From Candidatus Polarisedimenticolia bacterium (GTDB lineage: Bacteria > Acidobacteriota > Polarisedimenticolia > Gp22-AA2): a stretch of DNA of 64,000 bases. The DNA is taken from contig DASYUH010000096.1 in NCBI GenBank assembly GCA_036001465.1, forward strand, positions 1-64,000, read 5' to 3'. This document shows positions 26,204 through 33,757 of this stretch, in pieces. A model generated the notes under the pieces. It made no database searches. It was not told the origin of the DNA and was given only the letters and a program-made list of their open reading frames with translations. The translations under genes and the position numbers were made by a program. Every line of letters starts with the position of its first letter. The first letter of the stretch is position 1.

Positions 26204-26710
26204 ATGTCGACGAATCCTTCCATTCCATCCTCCGAGGTGGCCTGGCGAAACGGCGTCCAGTGCCTGGAGCGCCGGAGCTACAAGGAGTCGATCGTCCTCT
26301 TTCAGCAGGCGATCGATCTCGAGCGCCAGGAGGGGGTGAAAAACCCCCGCATGAAGTTCGTGTCCTACCTGGGGCTGGCCCTGACCCTTTCCCAGGGGAA
26401 GTCGGAAGAGGGGTTGAAGCTCTGCGAGCAGGCGGTCAAACGGGAGTTCTTCGATCCCGACCTGTATTGCAACCTGGGGATGGTCTACCTCAGGCACCGC
26501 ATGAAGTCGCCGGCCTTCGAGGCCTTCCAGAAGGGCCTCAACCTGAAGCCCGGCCACAAGCGGATCCTGGAGGAACTGGAGAAGTACGACCACCGGAGCG
26601 AGCCGGTCTTCGGATTCCTGCCGCGCAATCACACCGTCAACCGGCTGGCGGGCCAGCTGCGCTTCCGCTTCCGCTCCCTGTTCGACGGCTCAGGCAACGG
26701 AAGGAACTGA
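26204..26710 (+). CDS. Small cytoplasmic TPR protein
   Basis: A 168-residue protein with about three tetratricopeptide repeats (for example YKESIVLFQQAIDLERQEG, then SEEGLKLCEQAVKREFFDPD and SPAFEAFQKGLNLKPGHKRI). The C-terminal 35 residues are basic (RFRFRSLF) and may bind a partner or nucleic acid. It has no signal peptide. GAGGA lies close to the ATG. Its stop codon overlaps the proposed start of the next TPR gene, so the pair is probably translated in a coupled way. The specific function is unknown. Confidence 0.75.
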   Translation: MSTNPSIPSSEVAWRNGVQCLERRSYKESIVLFQQAIDLERQEGVKNPRMKFVSYLGLALTLSQGKSEEGLKLCEQAVKREFFDPDLYCNLGMVYLRHRMKSPAFEAFQKGLNLKPGHKRILEELEKYDHRSEPVFGFLPRNHTVNRLAGQLRFRFRSLFDGSGNGRN

Positions 26711-28230
26711 GCCGGAGCCGCGCGGCTCCGATCGTCCTCCCCCTCCTGCTGGCTGCCGGATTCGCCTTCGGAGCCACATCCCGCGATGAGCAGTCCCTCG
26801 ACGCCGGCGCCTATGTCGCCCGGGGTTTCGAGTACTTCGCCCGGCCGCGTCCGGAGGATCAGGCCGAGGCCGAACGCCTGTTTCGCAAGGCCCTGGCGAT
26901 CGACCCGGACCTCGCCGCGGCGCACGCGGGGCTGGCGCGGGTGGCGATGTACCTCTACAACCTGGGTCTCGACGAGTCGGAAGACCGCCTGCGAACGGCC
27001 CTGAGCGAAGCCCGCCGCGCCGTGGCCCTCGCCCCGGAAGAGGCGCCATCCGCGGCCGCCCTGGCGCTCGCCCTGGCGACGGCGGACCGCCTGAACCCCG
27101 CCCTGCAGGAGGCCGATCGGGCCGCGGCGCTCGACCCCGATTCGGCCGAGGCGCACGTCGCCCGGTGCATCGTCCTGCGTCTTCGCAAGGACGCCGGCGG
27201 GGCCCTGGACGCCTGCCGCCGGGCCGCCGCGATCGCTCCCAACGACCCGCGCATCCTGACGGCCCTGGGGGATGCGCTCAGGGAAGCCGACCGGTACTCC
27301 CAGGCGTTCGAGATATTCGGCCAGGCGATCGATCTCGATCACGAGGCGATCGGCCCCCAGCTCGGCGTGGCCGGCGCCCTGCTCAAGGCAGGCAACCTGC
27401 CCCTGGCGCGCCGGCTCTACGATCGACTCCTGAGAGACTGGGACTACGGCGAGAACCGGACCAGGCTCGGTGCGGCGGCCCTGCTGGTCTTCATGCAGAA
27501 TTACGAAGCCGCCGTCCAGATGTACGACCGCGTCACCGTCCCCGACGGCACGTCGCTCCCGGCCCTCCTGGCGCTCTATGGAAAGGGGTACGCCCTCGGC
27601 CGCCTGGGCCGCGAGGCGGAGGCGGAGTACTTCTGGAGCTCGCTGATCGAGCGGGTCCCGACCGATTACGACGGGCCGGCCCGGGGCCGGGAGGTCCTGT
27701 TCAGCGCCTACGACGATCTGATCGCCTATTTCAAGACGCGCGGCCGCGATCGCAAGGTGATCTCCCTCCTGCAATCGGCCTGCGAACGGCCGCTCGTCCC
27801 GACCCGACTGGCCCGGGCCCTGGTGGACCAGATGGAGGCGGGGAAGGATGGCGGGAAGGCCGCCTCGCTGCTCGAGAAGTCCATTCTCGGGAGCGATCCC
27901 CTCGAGGATGTGCTCGAGGTGGCCGAGTCGGTCCTGAGGCTCGTGCGCCTGCGCACGGACTCCGGCTCCCACCGCCTGCCGGAGGATTCCGCCGCCGCCC
28001 GCGCCCTGGATTCCGTCCAGGCCCGGCTGCGGGCGACCGATCCGGGGGCCGCCCACTATCGCCTGGCCCGCGCGCTGGCCCTGGCAGGGCGGGAGGAGGA
28101 ATCCCTCCGGTGCCTGGAGCGGGCCCGGGGGGCCGGGTACCTCCCCGCCGACCAGATGGCCGGAGAGCCCGATTTCGCCCGGATTCGCCAGAGTGCGGCA
28201 TTTCAGGCCTTTCTCGGCCCGAGGCCCTGA
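26707..28230 (+). CDS. Exported TPR-repeat protein with a probable CTG start
   Basis: A protein of about 507 residues with an N-terminal signal-like segment (RAAPIVLPLLLAAGFAFG) and TPR repeats through most of its length (for example AERLFRKALAIDPDLAAAHA). The reading frame is open for 1 kb upstream, but the sequence there is the wrong frame of the previous genes. The signal segment begins right after the preceding stop, and the only reasonable initiation codon is CTG at 26707-26709, which overlaps that stop as CTGA and sits just behind GGAAGGAA. This would be a rare CTG start coupled to the upstream gene. It probably acts in the periplasm as a protein-binding scaffold; function unknown. Confidence 0.65.
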   Translation: MSRSRAAPIVLPLLLAAGFAFGATSRDEQSLDAGAYVARGFEYFARPRPEDQAEAERLFRKALAIDPDLAAAHAGLARVAMYLYNLGLDESEDRLRTALSEARRAVALAPEEAPSAAALALALATADRLNPALQEADRAAALDPDSAEAHVARCIVLRLRKDAGGALDACRRAAAIAPNDPRILTALGDALREADRYSQAFEIFGQAIDLDHEAIGPQLGVAGALLKAGNLPLARRLYDRLLRDWDYGENRTRLGAAALLVFMQNYEAAVQMYDRVTVPDGTSLPALLALYGKGYALGRLGREAEAEYFWSSLIERVPTDYDGPARGREVLFSAYDDLIAYFKTRGRDRKVISLLQSACERPLVPTRLARALVDQMEAGKDGGKAASLLEKSILGSDPLEDVLEVAESVLRLVRLRTDSGSHRLPEDSAAARALDSVQARLRATDPGAAHYRLARALALAGREEESLRCLERARGAGYLPADQMAGEPDFARIRQSAAFQAFLGPRP

Positions 28231-28483
28231 TTCCTCCTGCCGCAGCGGGTCACTTTGACAATCGGAGACGATCCGACGACATCTTTTGTCTGACCCGACT
28301 GTAATCTGTCCAAAACCGCGGCAACCGGGGCTTTTTCGGACGCCCGGAACCACCCCGTCCTCAGACCATTAGCGGCTGCAGGGGGACCCACCGTCCAGGA
28401 ACGCGACATGGTATCGGGATTGCTCTATACCGGGGTGCGACGTGACCCCGTGATGCATGGGCGCGTCTCAGGAGGACACGAGC

Positions 28484-28927
28484 ATGAAGCGCGCTCTATT
28501 TGCTGTGGCGGCCATCCTGGTAACCCTTGCCGCTGTCAGTCCCGCCTCGGCCCAGGCCGTGGTGCGGGAGCAGACCTGCACCGAAGTCGTGGGCTCGAAC
28601 TCGATGACCTACGACTGCAGTTTCAACGTGAAGGACTACACGGTGGGAACGCCGGTGACCCTCACCATCAACTACAGCTGCACCGGCGGCTGCGGGCCGG
28701 TCGTGAGCTTCGGCCTGCGCGGACCCGGGTTCGCCCCGCCGGGCACCACGGGTCACATGGTCAGCGGCAAGCGCATCCCGAACGGCGTCGAGCTGACGTT
28801 CGTCTTCGACTCGCTGAAGAATGACCACGTGGGGAACGCCTTCTTCAACCTGAACCTGAACATGGACGACGGCGCGGGCAACTGGGCCGCCCATCCGTGC
28901 CAGGTGAAGGCCCACCTGATGGACTAG
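28484..28927 (+). CDS. Small secreted protein, unknown function
   Basis: A 147-residue protein with a clear Sec signal peptide (MKRALFAVAAILVTLAAVSP, cleavage near ASA-QA). The mature part is beta-rich with three or more cysteines (CTEVV, YDCSF, CTGGCGP) and one near the C-terminus (HPCQV), suggesting disulfides in an immunoglobulin-like fold. AGGAGG lies eight bases before the ATG at 28484. The family is not recognised. The preceding 250 bases hold only weak promoter matches (a TTGACA at 28254 without a good -10; a TATACC near 28436). It ends at a strong bidirectional terminator. Confidence 0.65.
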   Translation: MKRALFAVAAILVTLAAVSPASAQAVVREQTCTEVVGSNSMTYDCSFNVKDYTVGTPVTLTINYSCTGGCGPVVSFGLRGPGFAPPGTTGHMVSGKRIPNGVELTFVFDSLKNDHVGNAFFNLNLNMDDGAGNWAAHPCQVKAHLMD

Positions 28928-29000
28928 GAGAGCCTGACGCCGGACGAGAGCCGGCGTAGGGGCCATCGCCCCCGAGCCGCCCGCGCGGCGGCAAAGAAAA

Positions 29001-29053
29001 GCCCGGCGCACGGAAGTCCGATGACGAATCGGGCCCGTGCGCCGGGCGCTTTT
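29001..29053. terminator. Bidirectional terminator between converging genes
   Basis: A 13-bp stem GCCCGGCGCACGG (29001-29013) with CCGTGCGCCGGGC (29035-29047). On the plus strand it is followed by GCTTTTC, and on the minus strand by TTTTCTTT (29000-28993). It ends both the secreted-protein gene and the lipoprotein gene at 29055-29852. Confidence 0.85.
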
Positions 29054-29054
29054 C

Positions 29055-29852
29055 TCAGGGGTGCAGGGTGGTCTGGGCGGAGCGCTCCAGGTTCACGGAC
29101 ACTTCCTCGTCCGCGTTGATGATCGACTCCTTCCCCTTGGTCCCGCCGGCGACCGCGGTGCCGATCGCGCCGCCGATCAGCGCGGCCCCCTTCGAGTCCT
29201 TCCCCAGGACCTTCCCGAGGAGCGCCCCGCCGGCGGCGCTGCCGCCGATGATCGCGGCCTTCTTGCCGGCGCTGCCTTCGGCCAGCTTGGTGAACCCCGC
29301 CGCAATGGTGGCGGAATGCCCGTCCGGCGCGACGATCCGGTTGAACGAGATCGACAGCGCGCCGCCGGTGTCCTTGAAGCCCTTCTTCGCCGGCTTCACG
29401 TCGCTCACCTGACCCTGGACGCGGCTGCCGGCCGGGAACGCGACGCGGTCCCCCGCGATCAGCGGGCTCTTGAGCGTCGCGCTCACGTTGTCACCCACCT
29501 GCGCCGTCTCGGAGGTGATCATCTCCCCGAAGGTCACCGCCAGCGTCGTGCCGGACGGGATGACCACCGTGACGGCCGGGGGCGCCTGCGGCTTCGGGGG
29601 CGCGCTCTGCCGGGGACGCTCCTCCGGGATCGTCCCGGTGCTGCGCGTTCTCTGTGGATGGGCGGGCTCGGCCTGCGCCTGCGGCGGCGGCTCGGGCGCC
29701 GTCGTCCCGGCCACGCTGGTGTCGGTCGCCGGAGGCGGGGCCTCGTCCATCATCTCCGCGTTGTCGGTCTTCTGCCCCGAACAGCCGGCGGTGTAGAGCA
29801 ACAGCATCGGAACAGCCGAAAGAGCCAGCCAGGTCCCGTGTCTTCGATTCAT
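29055..29852 (-). CDS. Lipoprotein with a beta domain and glycine-zipper tail
   Basis: A 265-residue lipoprotein. The signal ends in a lipobox (LLLYTAGC), followed by a long Pro/Ala/Glu-rich linker, a beta-rich domain of about 80 residues (VVIPSGTTLAVTFGEMIT, then DRVAFPAGSRVQGQVSDV), and a C-terminal glycine-rich segment (AAIIGGSAAGGALLGKVLG, then GAAIGTAVAGGT-like) resembling a glycine-zipper membrane-association motif. It is probably an envelope protein. GAGGAGG precedes the ATG at 29852; a longer in-frame start is rejected. Its beta domain is shared with the neighbouring lipoprotein at 29943-30458, pointing to an old duplication. Confidence 0.75.
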   Translation of the reverse strand: MNRRHGTWLALSAVPMLLLYTAGCSGQKTDNAEMMDEAPPPATDTSVAGTTAPEPPPQAQAEPAHPQRTRSTGTIPEERPRQSAPPKPQAPPAVTVVIPSGTTLAVTFGEMITSETAQVGDNVSATLKSPLIAGDRVAFPAGSRVQGQVSDVKPAKKGFKDTGGALSISFNRIVAPDGHSATIAAGFTKLAEGSAGKKAAIIGGSAAGGALLGKVLGKDSKGAALIGGAIGTAVAGGTKGKESIINADEEVSVNLERSAQTTLHP

Positions 29853-29942
29853 AGGCCTCCTCACTGTGAATGGGGCGCACCCGCGCCCTGTCTGCATCGA
29901 TTTCGCGACCGTGTTCATCATAGTGCCCCGAGGAGCGGAAGG

Positions 29943-30458
29943 CTACTGCTTCACCCGGATGTGGAGGGGTTCCTCGAGGACGACGGCGAGGGGGGCCGTC
30001 GAGATCATCCCCCTCCCGTCGCCGCCCTGTTTCGCGTCCGCCAGCCTGGCCTTCAGCGATGCGCTCGCCCCGGTCGGTGTGTCGATCCGCTCGAATCGCA
30101 GGTGGAGGGACGTCGGCGTCACCTCGGTGACCCGTCCCAGGATGTTTGACCCGGAAGGCACGACGACGATACCGCCGACCATCACCGCCTCGGTCACCAG
30201 GGTCCGGAAGACGTCCCCCTGCTTGCTGGTCTCGGGTCTGAGCGTGTCGATCATGCTGAGCCTGATCGTCGTCCCCTGCGGGACCGTCGCTTCGATCCAG
30301 CGCACCTCCGGCACCGGCTTGGTGTCGGGGACGAGACCCCCGGGGTTTGCGGCGGGAGGCGGCACCGACGCGGTCTGCTCGGACGAGGAACACCCCCCCG
30401 CACCCAGCAGGACCATGGCGAGCGCCGCGAAGAGCCCCGACCTCGAGAGTTCCTTCAT
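29943..30458 (-). CDS. Lipoprotein sharing a beta domain with its neighbour
   Basis: A 171-residue lipoprotein: signal with lipobox (MVLLGAGGC), a Ser/Pro/Ala-rich linker and one beta-rich domain (ATVPQGTTIRLSMIDTLRPE, VVVPSGSNILGRVTEVTP) that parallels the domain in the downstream gene motif for motif (P-x-G-T-T ... GD ... V-P-x-GS-x-x-x-G-x-V-x-x-V). It lacks the glycine-zipper tail. It is transcribed in the same direction and 90 bases upstream of its paralogue, so one operon is likely. A TAGAAT box lies about 12 bases upstream of the ATG, and no Shine-Dalgarno is visible. Function unknown; envelope stability or binding is a guess. Confidence 0.7.
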   Translation of the reverse strand: MKELSRSGLFAALAMVLLGAGGCSSSEQTASVPPPAANPGGLVPDTKPVPEVRWIEATVPQGTTIRLSMIDTLRPETSKQGDVFRTLVTEAVMVGGIVVVPSGSNILGRVTEVTPTSLHLRFERIDTPTGASASLKARLADAKQGGDGRGMISTAPLAVVLEEPLHIRVKQ

Positions 30459-30928
30459 GGACGTCGCATCATTCTAGCCCCATTCGAGCCCTTCCGCGCT
30501 CCCGCCTGGTCCGCATGGGCCGATCGATTTGCATCCATCCATTTGAACCGAATCGTCCAACGAATTGGATAAGCCGGACCAAAAATCGCCCCCAATCCGT
30601 CCTTCTTCTGAAGCGATTTTTTTCTATAACAACACTGGTTTCAGCACTTATCTTGTGGAAATCCGTCCAGTTACACATCTGGCAGTCGCCTTGCAGTACA
30701 TCGACCCAGCGTGGCTCTCTGCCTTGCCACGCGCTGACCGATCGAAGACATCCGCGAAGGAGGTGACGAAGGGGGATCGCACCGAAACGCCGCGGCGAAC
30801 AGGGGGTACCCGTCCCCAGACATCCTGAAAATCGCCGACGGCCGACCGAGGCAGACACGACCGATCAAGCAAAGAGTTCCTAAGAGGCCCGTTTCAGCTT
30901 TCTCAACCTTTCTCGAGGAGGTTTCCGA
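30459..30928. other. Long noncoding region upstream of the porin
   Basis: About 470 bases without a convincing gene. It is more AT-rich than its surroundings near 30540-30660. Features seen are a AAAAATCGC/GCGATTTTT inverted repeat (30581-30589 and 30613-30621), a TATAAC box near 30625, a GCGTGGC/GCCACGC hairpin (30709-30715 and 30726-30732), and a perfect Shine-Dalgarno-like AAGGAGGTGA near 30758 that is not followed by a credible gene. It probably forms the promoter and a long untranslated leader of the porin gene. Confidence 0.5.
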
Positions 30929-32275
30929 ATGAAGAAGTTGCTGTTTGTCATGGTCCTCGCCCTCGGCGCGGTGGCCCTCATGGCTCCCCCGGCGATGGCG
31001 CAGGACGAGAAGCCGTTCACGCTGCACGGCGAAGTCAGGACGCGTGGCGAGTACCTGGACAACACGCAGGATTTCGATGACGACGACACCAGCGACGAAG
31101 GTCTTGCGTGGCCGTATCGCGTGCGCATCGCGGCCGAGGGGCACTTCGCCAAGAACATCACCGCCTGGATCGAATTCCAGAACTCCGGCGTGTTCGGTGG
31201 CGACGAGGGGCCGTTCAAGAACGGATCGGGCGAGGTCGATTTCGGCAACCAGGCCCAGCTCTATCAGGGGAACATCACCCTGAACGAGCTCTGGAGCAAG
31301 AAATTCAGCCTCCGGATCGGCCGCCAGGAGATCGTGGCCGGCACCGAGCTGCTCCTCGGCGACCTCGACTTCTATGCCGGCATCTCGCACGACGGGGGCG
31401 TTGGCAACTGGAAATTCGACAAGTGGAACCTGATGGTCTGGTACACGAGGCCGTCCGAAGGCAGCGGATTCAACGGTGACTTCGGCATCTTCCCGCCCGA
31501 TCAGGTATTCGTCAACAACTGCCCGAATTGTTCCACGGTGCATTTCCTCGGCGGATACGCCAACTGGACGGTCGCGAAGAACCAGGGGATCGACGTCTAC
31601 CTGATGAGCATCGCCGATCGCTCCGACGGCGCCAACTTCCAGACGCTGGGCGGCCGCTACTCTCATGACGTGTCGGGCAAGAACGGCCTCTTCTGGAACG
31701 TCGAGCTGGCGGTCCAGACCGGCCAGGTCGAGAGCGAACTGATCGGCGGCACCGCCGATATCGATGCGGGCGGCAGCGTGCTCGAGGGCTGGATCGGCTG
31801 GAACTTCAAGACCGGGAAGAACAATCACCGCATCTACGCCCGCTACACTTCGGCAAGCGGCGACGACGACCCGACCGACGACTCGTTCGACGCCTTCGTG
31901 CCGCTCTTCGGCGACTTCCACAACCGCCTCGGTCACGGGGACTTCCTTCAGGTTTCCGGCTCCCCCACGCAGTTGGGGGGCGGCGCCGCGGACGATCTCG
32001 GCGTCAACGCCTTCGCTCTCGGCTGGACCGGCCAGTTCGGCGATCGGTCGGAGCTGGGCGCCGAGTTCTGGAGCTTCTCGTCGTCCGAAAGCGATCCGGC
32101 CACGGACGAAGACGCTATCGGCTCCGAGATCGACGTCTTCTACAACTACAACTACAGCAAGAACATGACCTTCTCGGCCTCGCTGTCGCAGTTCACCCCG
32201 GACGACCTGCTGACCGGGGGAGGCGTGGACGACACGGTCACGCGGCTGTACGGGAACGCCCGCTTCCGGTTCTAG
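30929..32275 (+). CDS. Outer-membrane porin, alginate-export (AlgE)-like
   Basis: A 448-residue outer-membrane beta-barrel protein. A Sec signal peptide (MKKLLFVMVLALGAVALMAP, cleavage AMA-QD) is followed by alternating amphipathic strands through the whole length, ending in the aromatic RLYGNARFRF typical of Omp C-termini. Segments such as SLRIGRQEIVAGTELLLGD match the alginate_exp-type porin family, whose members carry sugars, polysaccharides or other anions; the substrate here is unknown. Acidic loops (DDDDTSDE, SGDDDPTDDSFD) are notable and may bind cations. CGAGGAGG precedes the ATG. It ends at a strong terminator and stands alone. Confidence 0.85.
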   Translation: MKKLLFVMVLALGAVALMAPPAMAQDEKPFTLHGEVRTRGEYLDNTQDFDDDDTSDEGLAWPYRVRIAAEGHFAKNITAWIEFQNSGVFGGDEGPFKNGSGEVDFGNQAQLYQGNITLNELWSKKFSLRIGRQEIVAGTELLLGDLDFYAGISHDGGVGNWKFDKWNLMVWYTRPSEGSGFNGDFGIFPPDQVFVNNCPNCSTVHFLGGYANWTVAKNQGIDVYLMSIADRSDGANFQTLGGRYSHDVSGKNGLFWNVELAVQTGQVESELIGGTADIDAGGSVLEGWIGWNFKTGKNNHRIYARYTSASGDDDPTDDSFDAFVPLFGDFHNRLGHGDFLQVSGSPTQLGGGAADDLGVNAFALGWTGQFGDRSELGAEFWSFSSSESDPATDEDAIGSEIDVFYNYNYSKNMTFSASLSQFTPDDLLTGGGVDDTVTRLYGNARFRF

Positions 32276-32302
32276 CTCGGATTCGGGTCGTTACGCTTCA
32301 CG

Positions 32303-32334
32303 CCCCCGCGGGTCCGCCCGCGGGGGTTTTTTTT
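32303..32334 (+). terminator. Terminator of the porin gene
   Basis: CCCCCGCGGG (32303-32312), loop TCCG, CCCGCGGGGG (32317-32326), then eight T (32327-32334): a textbook intrinsic terminator. Confidence 0.92.
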
Positions 32335-32354
32335 GCCCGGACGATTGGGATCGA

Positions 32355-33689
32355 TCAGTCGCTTCGGCGGGTCAACTGGTCGAATCGTGTCCAGAAGTCG
32401 GGGAACGACTTCGACACGCAGCCGGGATCGGCGATGGTCACTCCGGGCACCCTGAGGCCGGCCACGGCGAACGCCATCGCGATGCGATGGTCGGCATGGG
32501 TCTCGATGCGCGCGGCATGAAGCGGGCGGGGTGCGATCGCCAGCCCGTCGGGGAGAGGCGTGGCGCCCCCCCCCATCCGGTTGATCTCGGAGGCGACGGC
32601 GGCAATCCGATCGCTTTCCTTCACCTTCAAGTGAGGGACCCCGGTGATGCGGGTCGGGCCGCGGGCGAACAGGGAGACGACCGCCAGCGTCGGCACGATG
32701 TCGGGCATGGCGCGGCAATCGGCGTCGAGGCCCCGCAGGTCCGGTGTCCCTTCGACGGCGACCCAGGAATTCCCCCGCTCCACCCGACAGCCCATCTCTT
32801 CGAGGAGAGCGACGAACCGCGCGTCCCCCTGGGACGATGCGGGGTCGAGGCGGTTGACGCGGACCCGCCCGCCGGTCACCGCCGCCGCGGCGAAGAAGTA
32901 GGACGCCGAGGAGTGGTCCCCTTCGATCTCCAGGTCGCACGAGCGGTACGGGCGGCCCGGCCGGACGACGAATTCCATGGGCTCGGGGCCGGCGGGGAGC
33001 GTATCGACTTCAGCCCCGAAGCGCCGCATGAGGCCCAGGGTCAGGTCGACATACGGGCGGGACACGAGGGGGCCTTCGATCTCGAGGCGCACTCCCTCGG
33101 GCATCGCCGGGGCCGCCAGGAGGATGGCCGACAGGTACTGGCTGCTGGTCCCCCCCTTGAGCCTGGCCTGGCCGCCGCGCAGGCCGGGGCCGCCGACCCG
33201 GACCGGCGGGCAGCCGTCGCCGCGCAGCGAGACCGCCTCCGCTCCGAGGGCTCGAAGGGCCGCGAGCAGGTCTTCGATCGGGCGCTGCCGCATGCGGGGG
33301 TCGCCGTCGATGACGTACTCCCCCCTGCCCAGGGCCAGCAGGGCGGTCAGGAAGCGCATCGCGGTGCCGGCGTTGCCGACCACGACCGCGACACGGCTCG
33401 CCGGGATGGCGCCGCCCCGGCCTTCGATCTCGAAAACCGGCACCGGGCCGGCCGCGTCGATGCGCGCCGGGATCCCGGCGGCATTCAGGGCCGCGATCAG
33501 GTGGCGCGAGTCGTCCGCCACGAGGGGATGACGAAGTTGCGATCGACCGGAGGCCAGTGCGGCGGCGATCAGGGCGCGCTGCGTCGCGCTCTTCGAGGCG
33601 GGGGCCTCGACACTTCCCTGCACCTCCGCGACGATCGGTATCGCTCGATCGGGATCCACGCAGCGGATCGTACACGAGAATTCGGGCAC
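32355..33689 (-). CDS. aroA: 5-enolpyruvylshikimate-3-phosphate synthase
   Basis: A 444-residue EPSP synthase, the sixth step of the shikimate pathway to aromatic amino acids. Conserved motifs are present: the N-terminal APASKSATQRAL, the phosphoenolpyruvate-binding NAGTAMRFLTALLA, LKVKESDRI and DHRIAMAFAVAGL. It is cytoplasmic. The start is uncertain: GTG at 33689 lacks a clear ribosome binding site and an in-frame GTG ten codons later is also possible; the conserved domain begins after either. It is divergent from the VWFA-like gene, whose -35 box starts at the first base upstream of this start, and is convergent with the porin gene. No other aro gene is adjacent. Confidence 0.95.
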   Translation of the reverse strand: MPEFSCTIRCVDPDRAIPIVAEVQGSVEAPASKSATQRALIAAALASGRSQLRHPLVADDSRHLIAALNAAGIPARIDAAGPVPVFEIEGRGGAIPASRVAVVVGNAGTAMRFLTALLALGRGEYVIDGDPRMRQRPIEDLLAALRALGAEAVSLRGDGCPPVRVGGPGLRGGQARLKGGTSSQYLSAILLAAPAMPEGVRLEIEGPLVSRPYVDLTLGLMRRFGAEVDTLPAGPEPMEFVVRPGRPYRSCDLEIEGDHSSASYFFAAAAVTGGRVRVNRLDPASSQGDARFVALLEEMGCRVERGNSWVAVEGTPDLRGLDADCRAMPDIVPTLAVVSLFARGPTRITGVPHLKVKESDRIAAVASEINRMGGGATPLPDGLAIAPRPLHAARIETHADHRIAMAFAVAGLRVPGVTIADPGCVSKSFPDFWTRFDQLTRRSD

Positions 33690-33718
33690 TTGACGGCGCC
33701 GCGTCCGGTCTCTATCTT
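33690..33718 (+). promoter_or_regulatory. Promoter of the VWFA-like gene
   Basis: TTGACG (33690-33695), a 17-bp spacer and TATCTT (33713-33718), 40 bases before the GTG start. Confidence 0.65.
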
Positions 33719-33757
33719 TGGCTTCCCATAGCCACGCCGTTCGCCGGGAGCCGCCGC

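Noticed and set aside
25714-26706. Upstream extension of the second TPR gene
   Set aside because: It overlaps the histone-like gene, a terminator and the first TPR gene in other frames.
30565-30828. 87-codon ORF in the porin leader
   Set aside because: No ribosome binding site at its start, no recognisable family, and it spans the inverted repeat.
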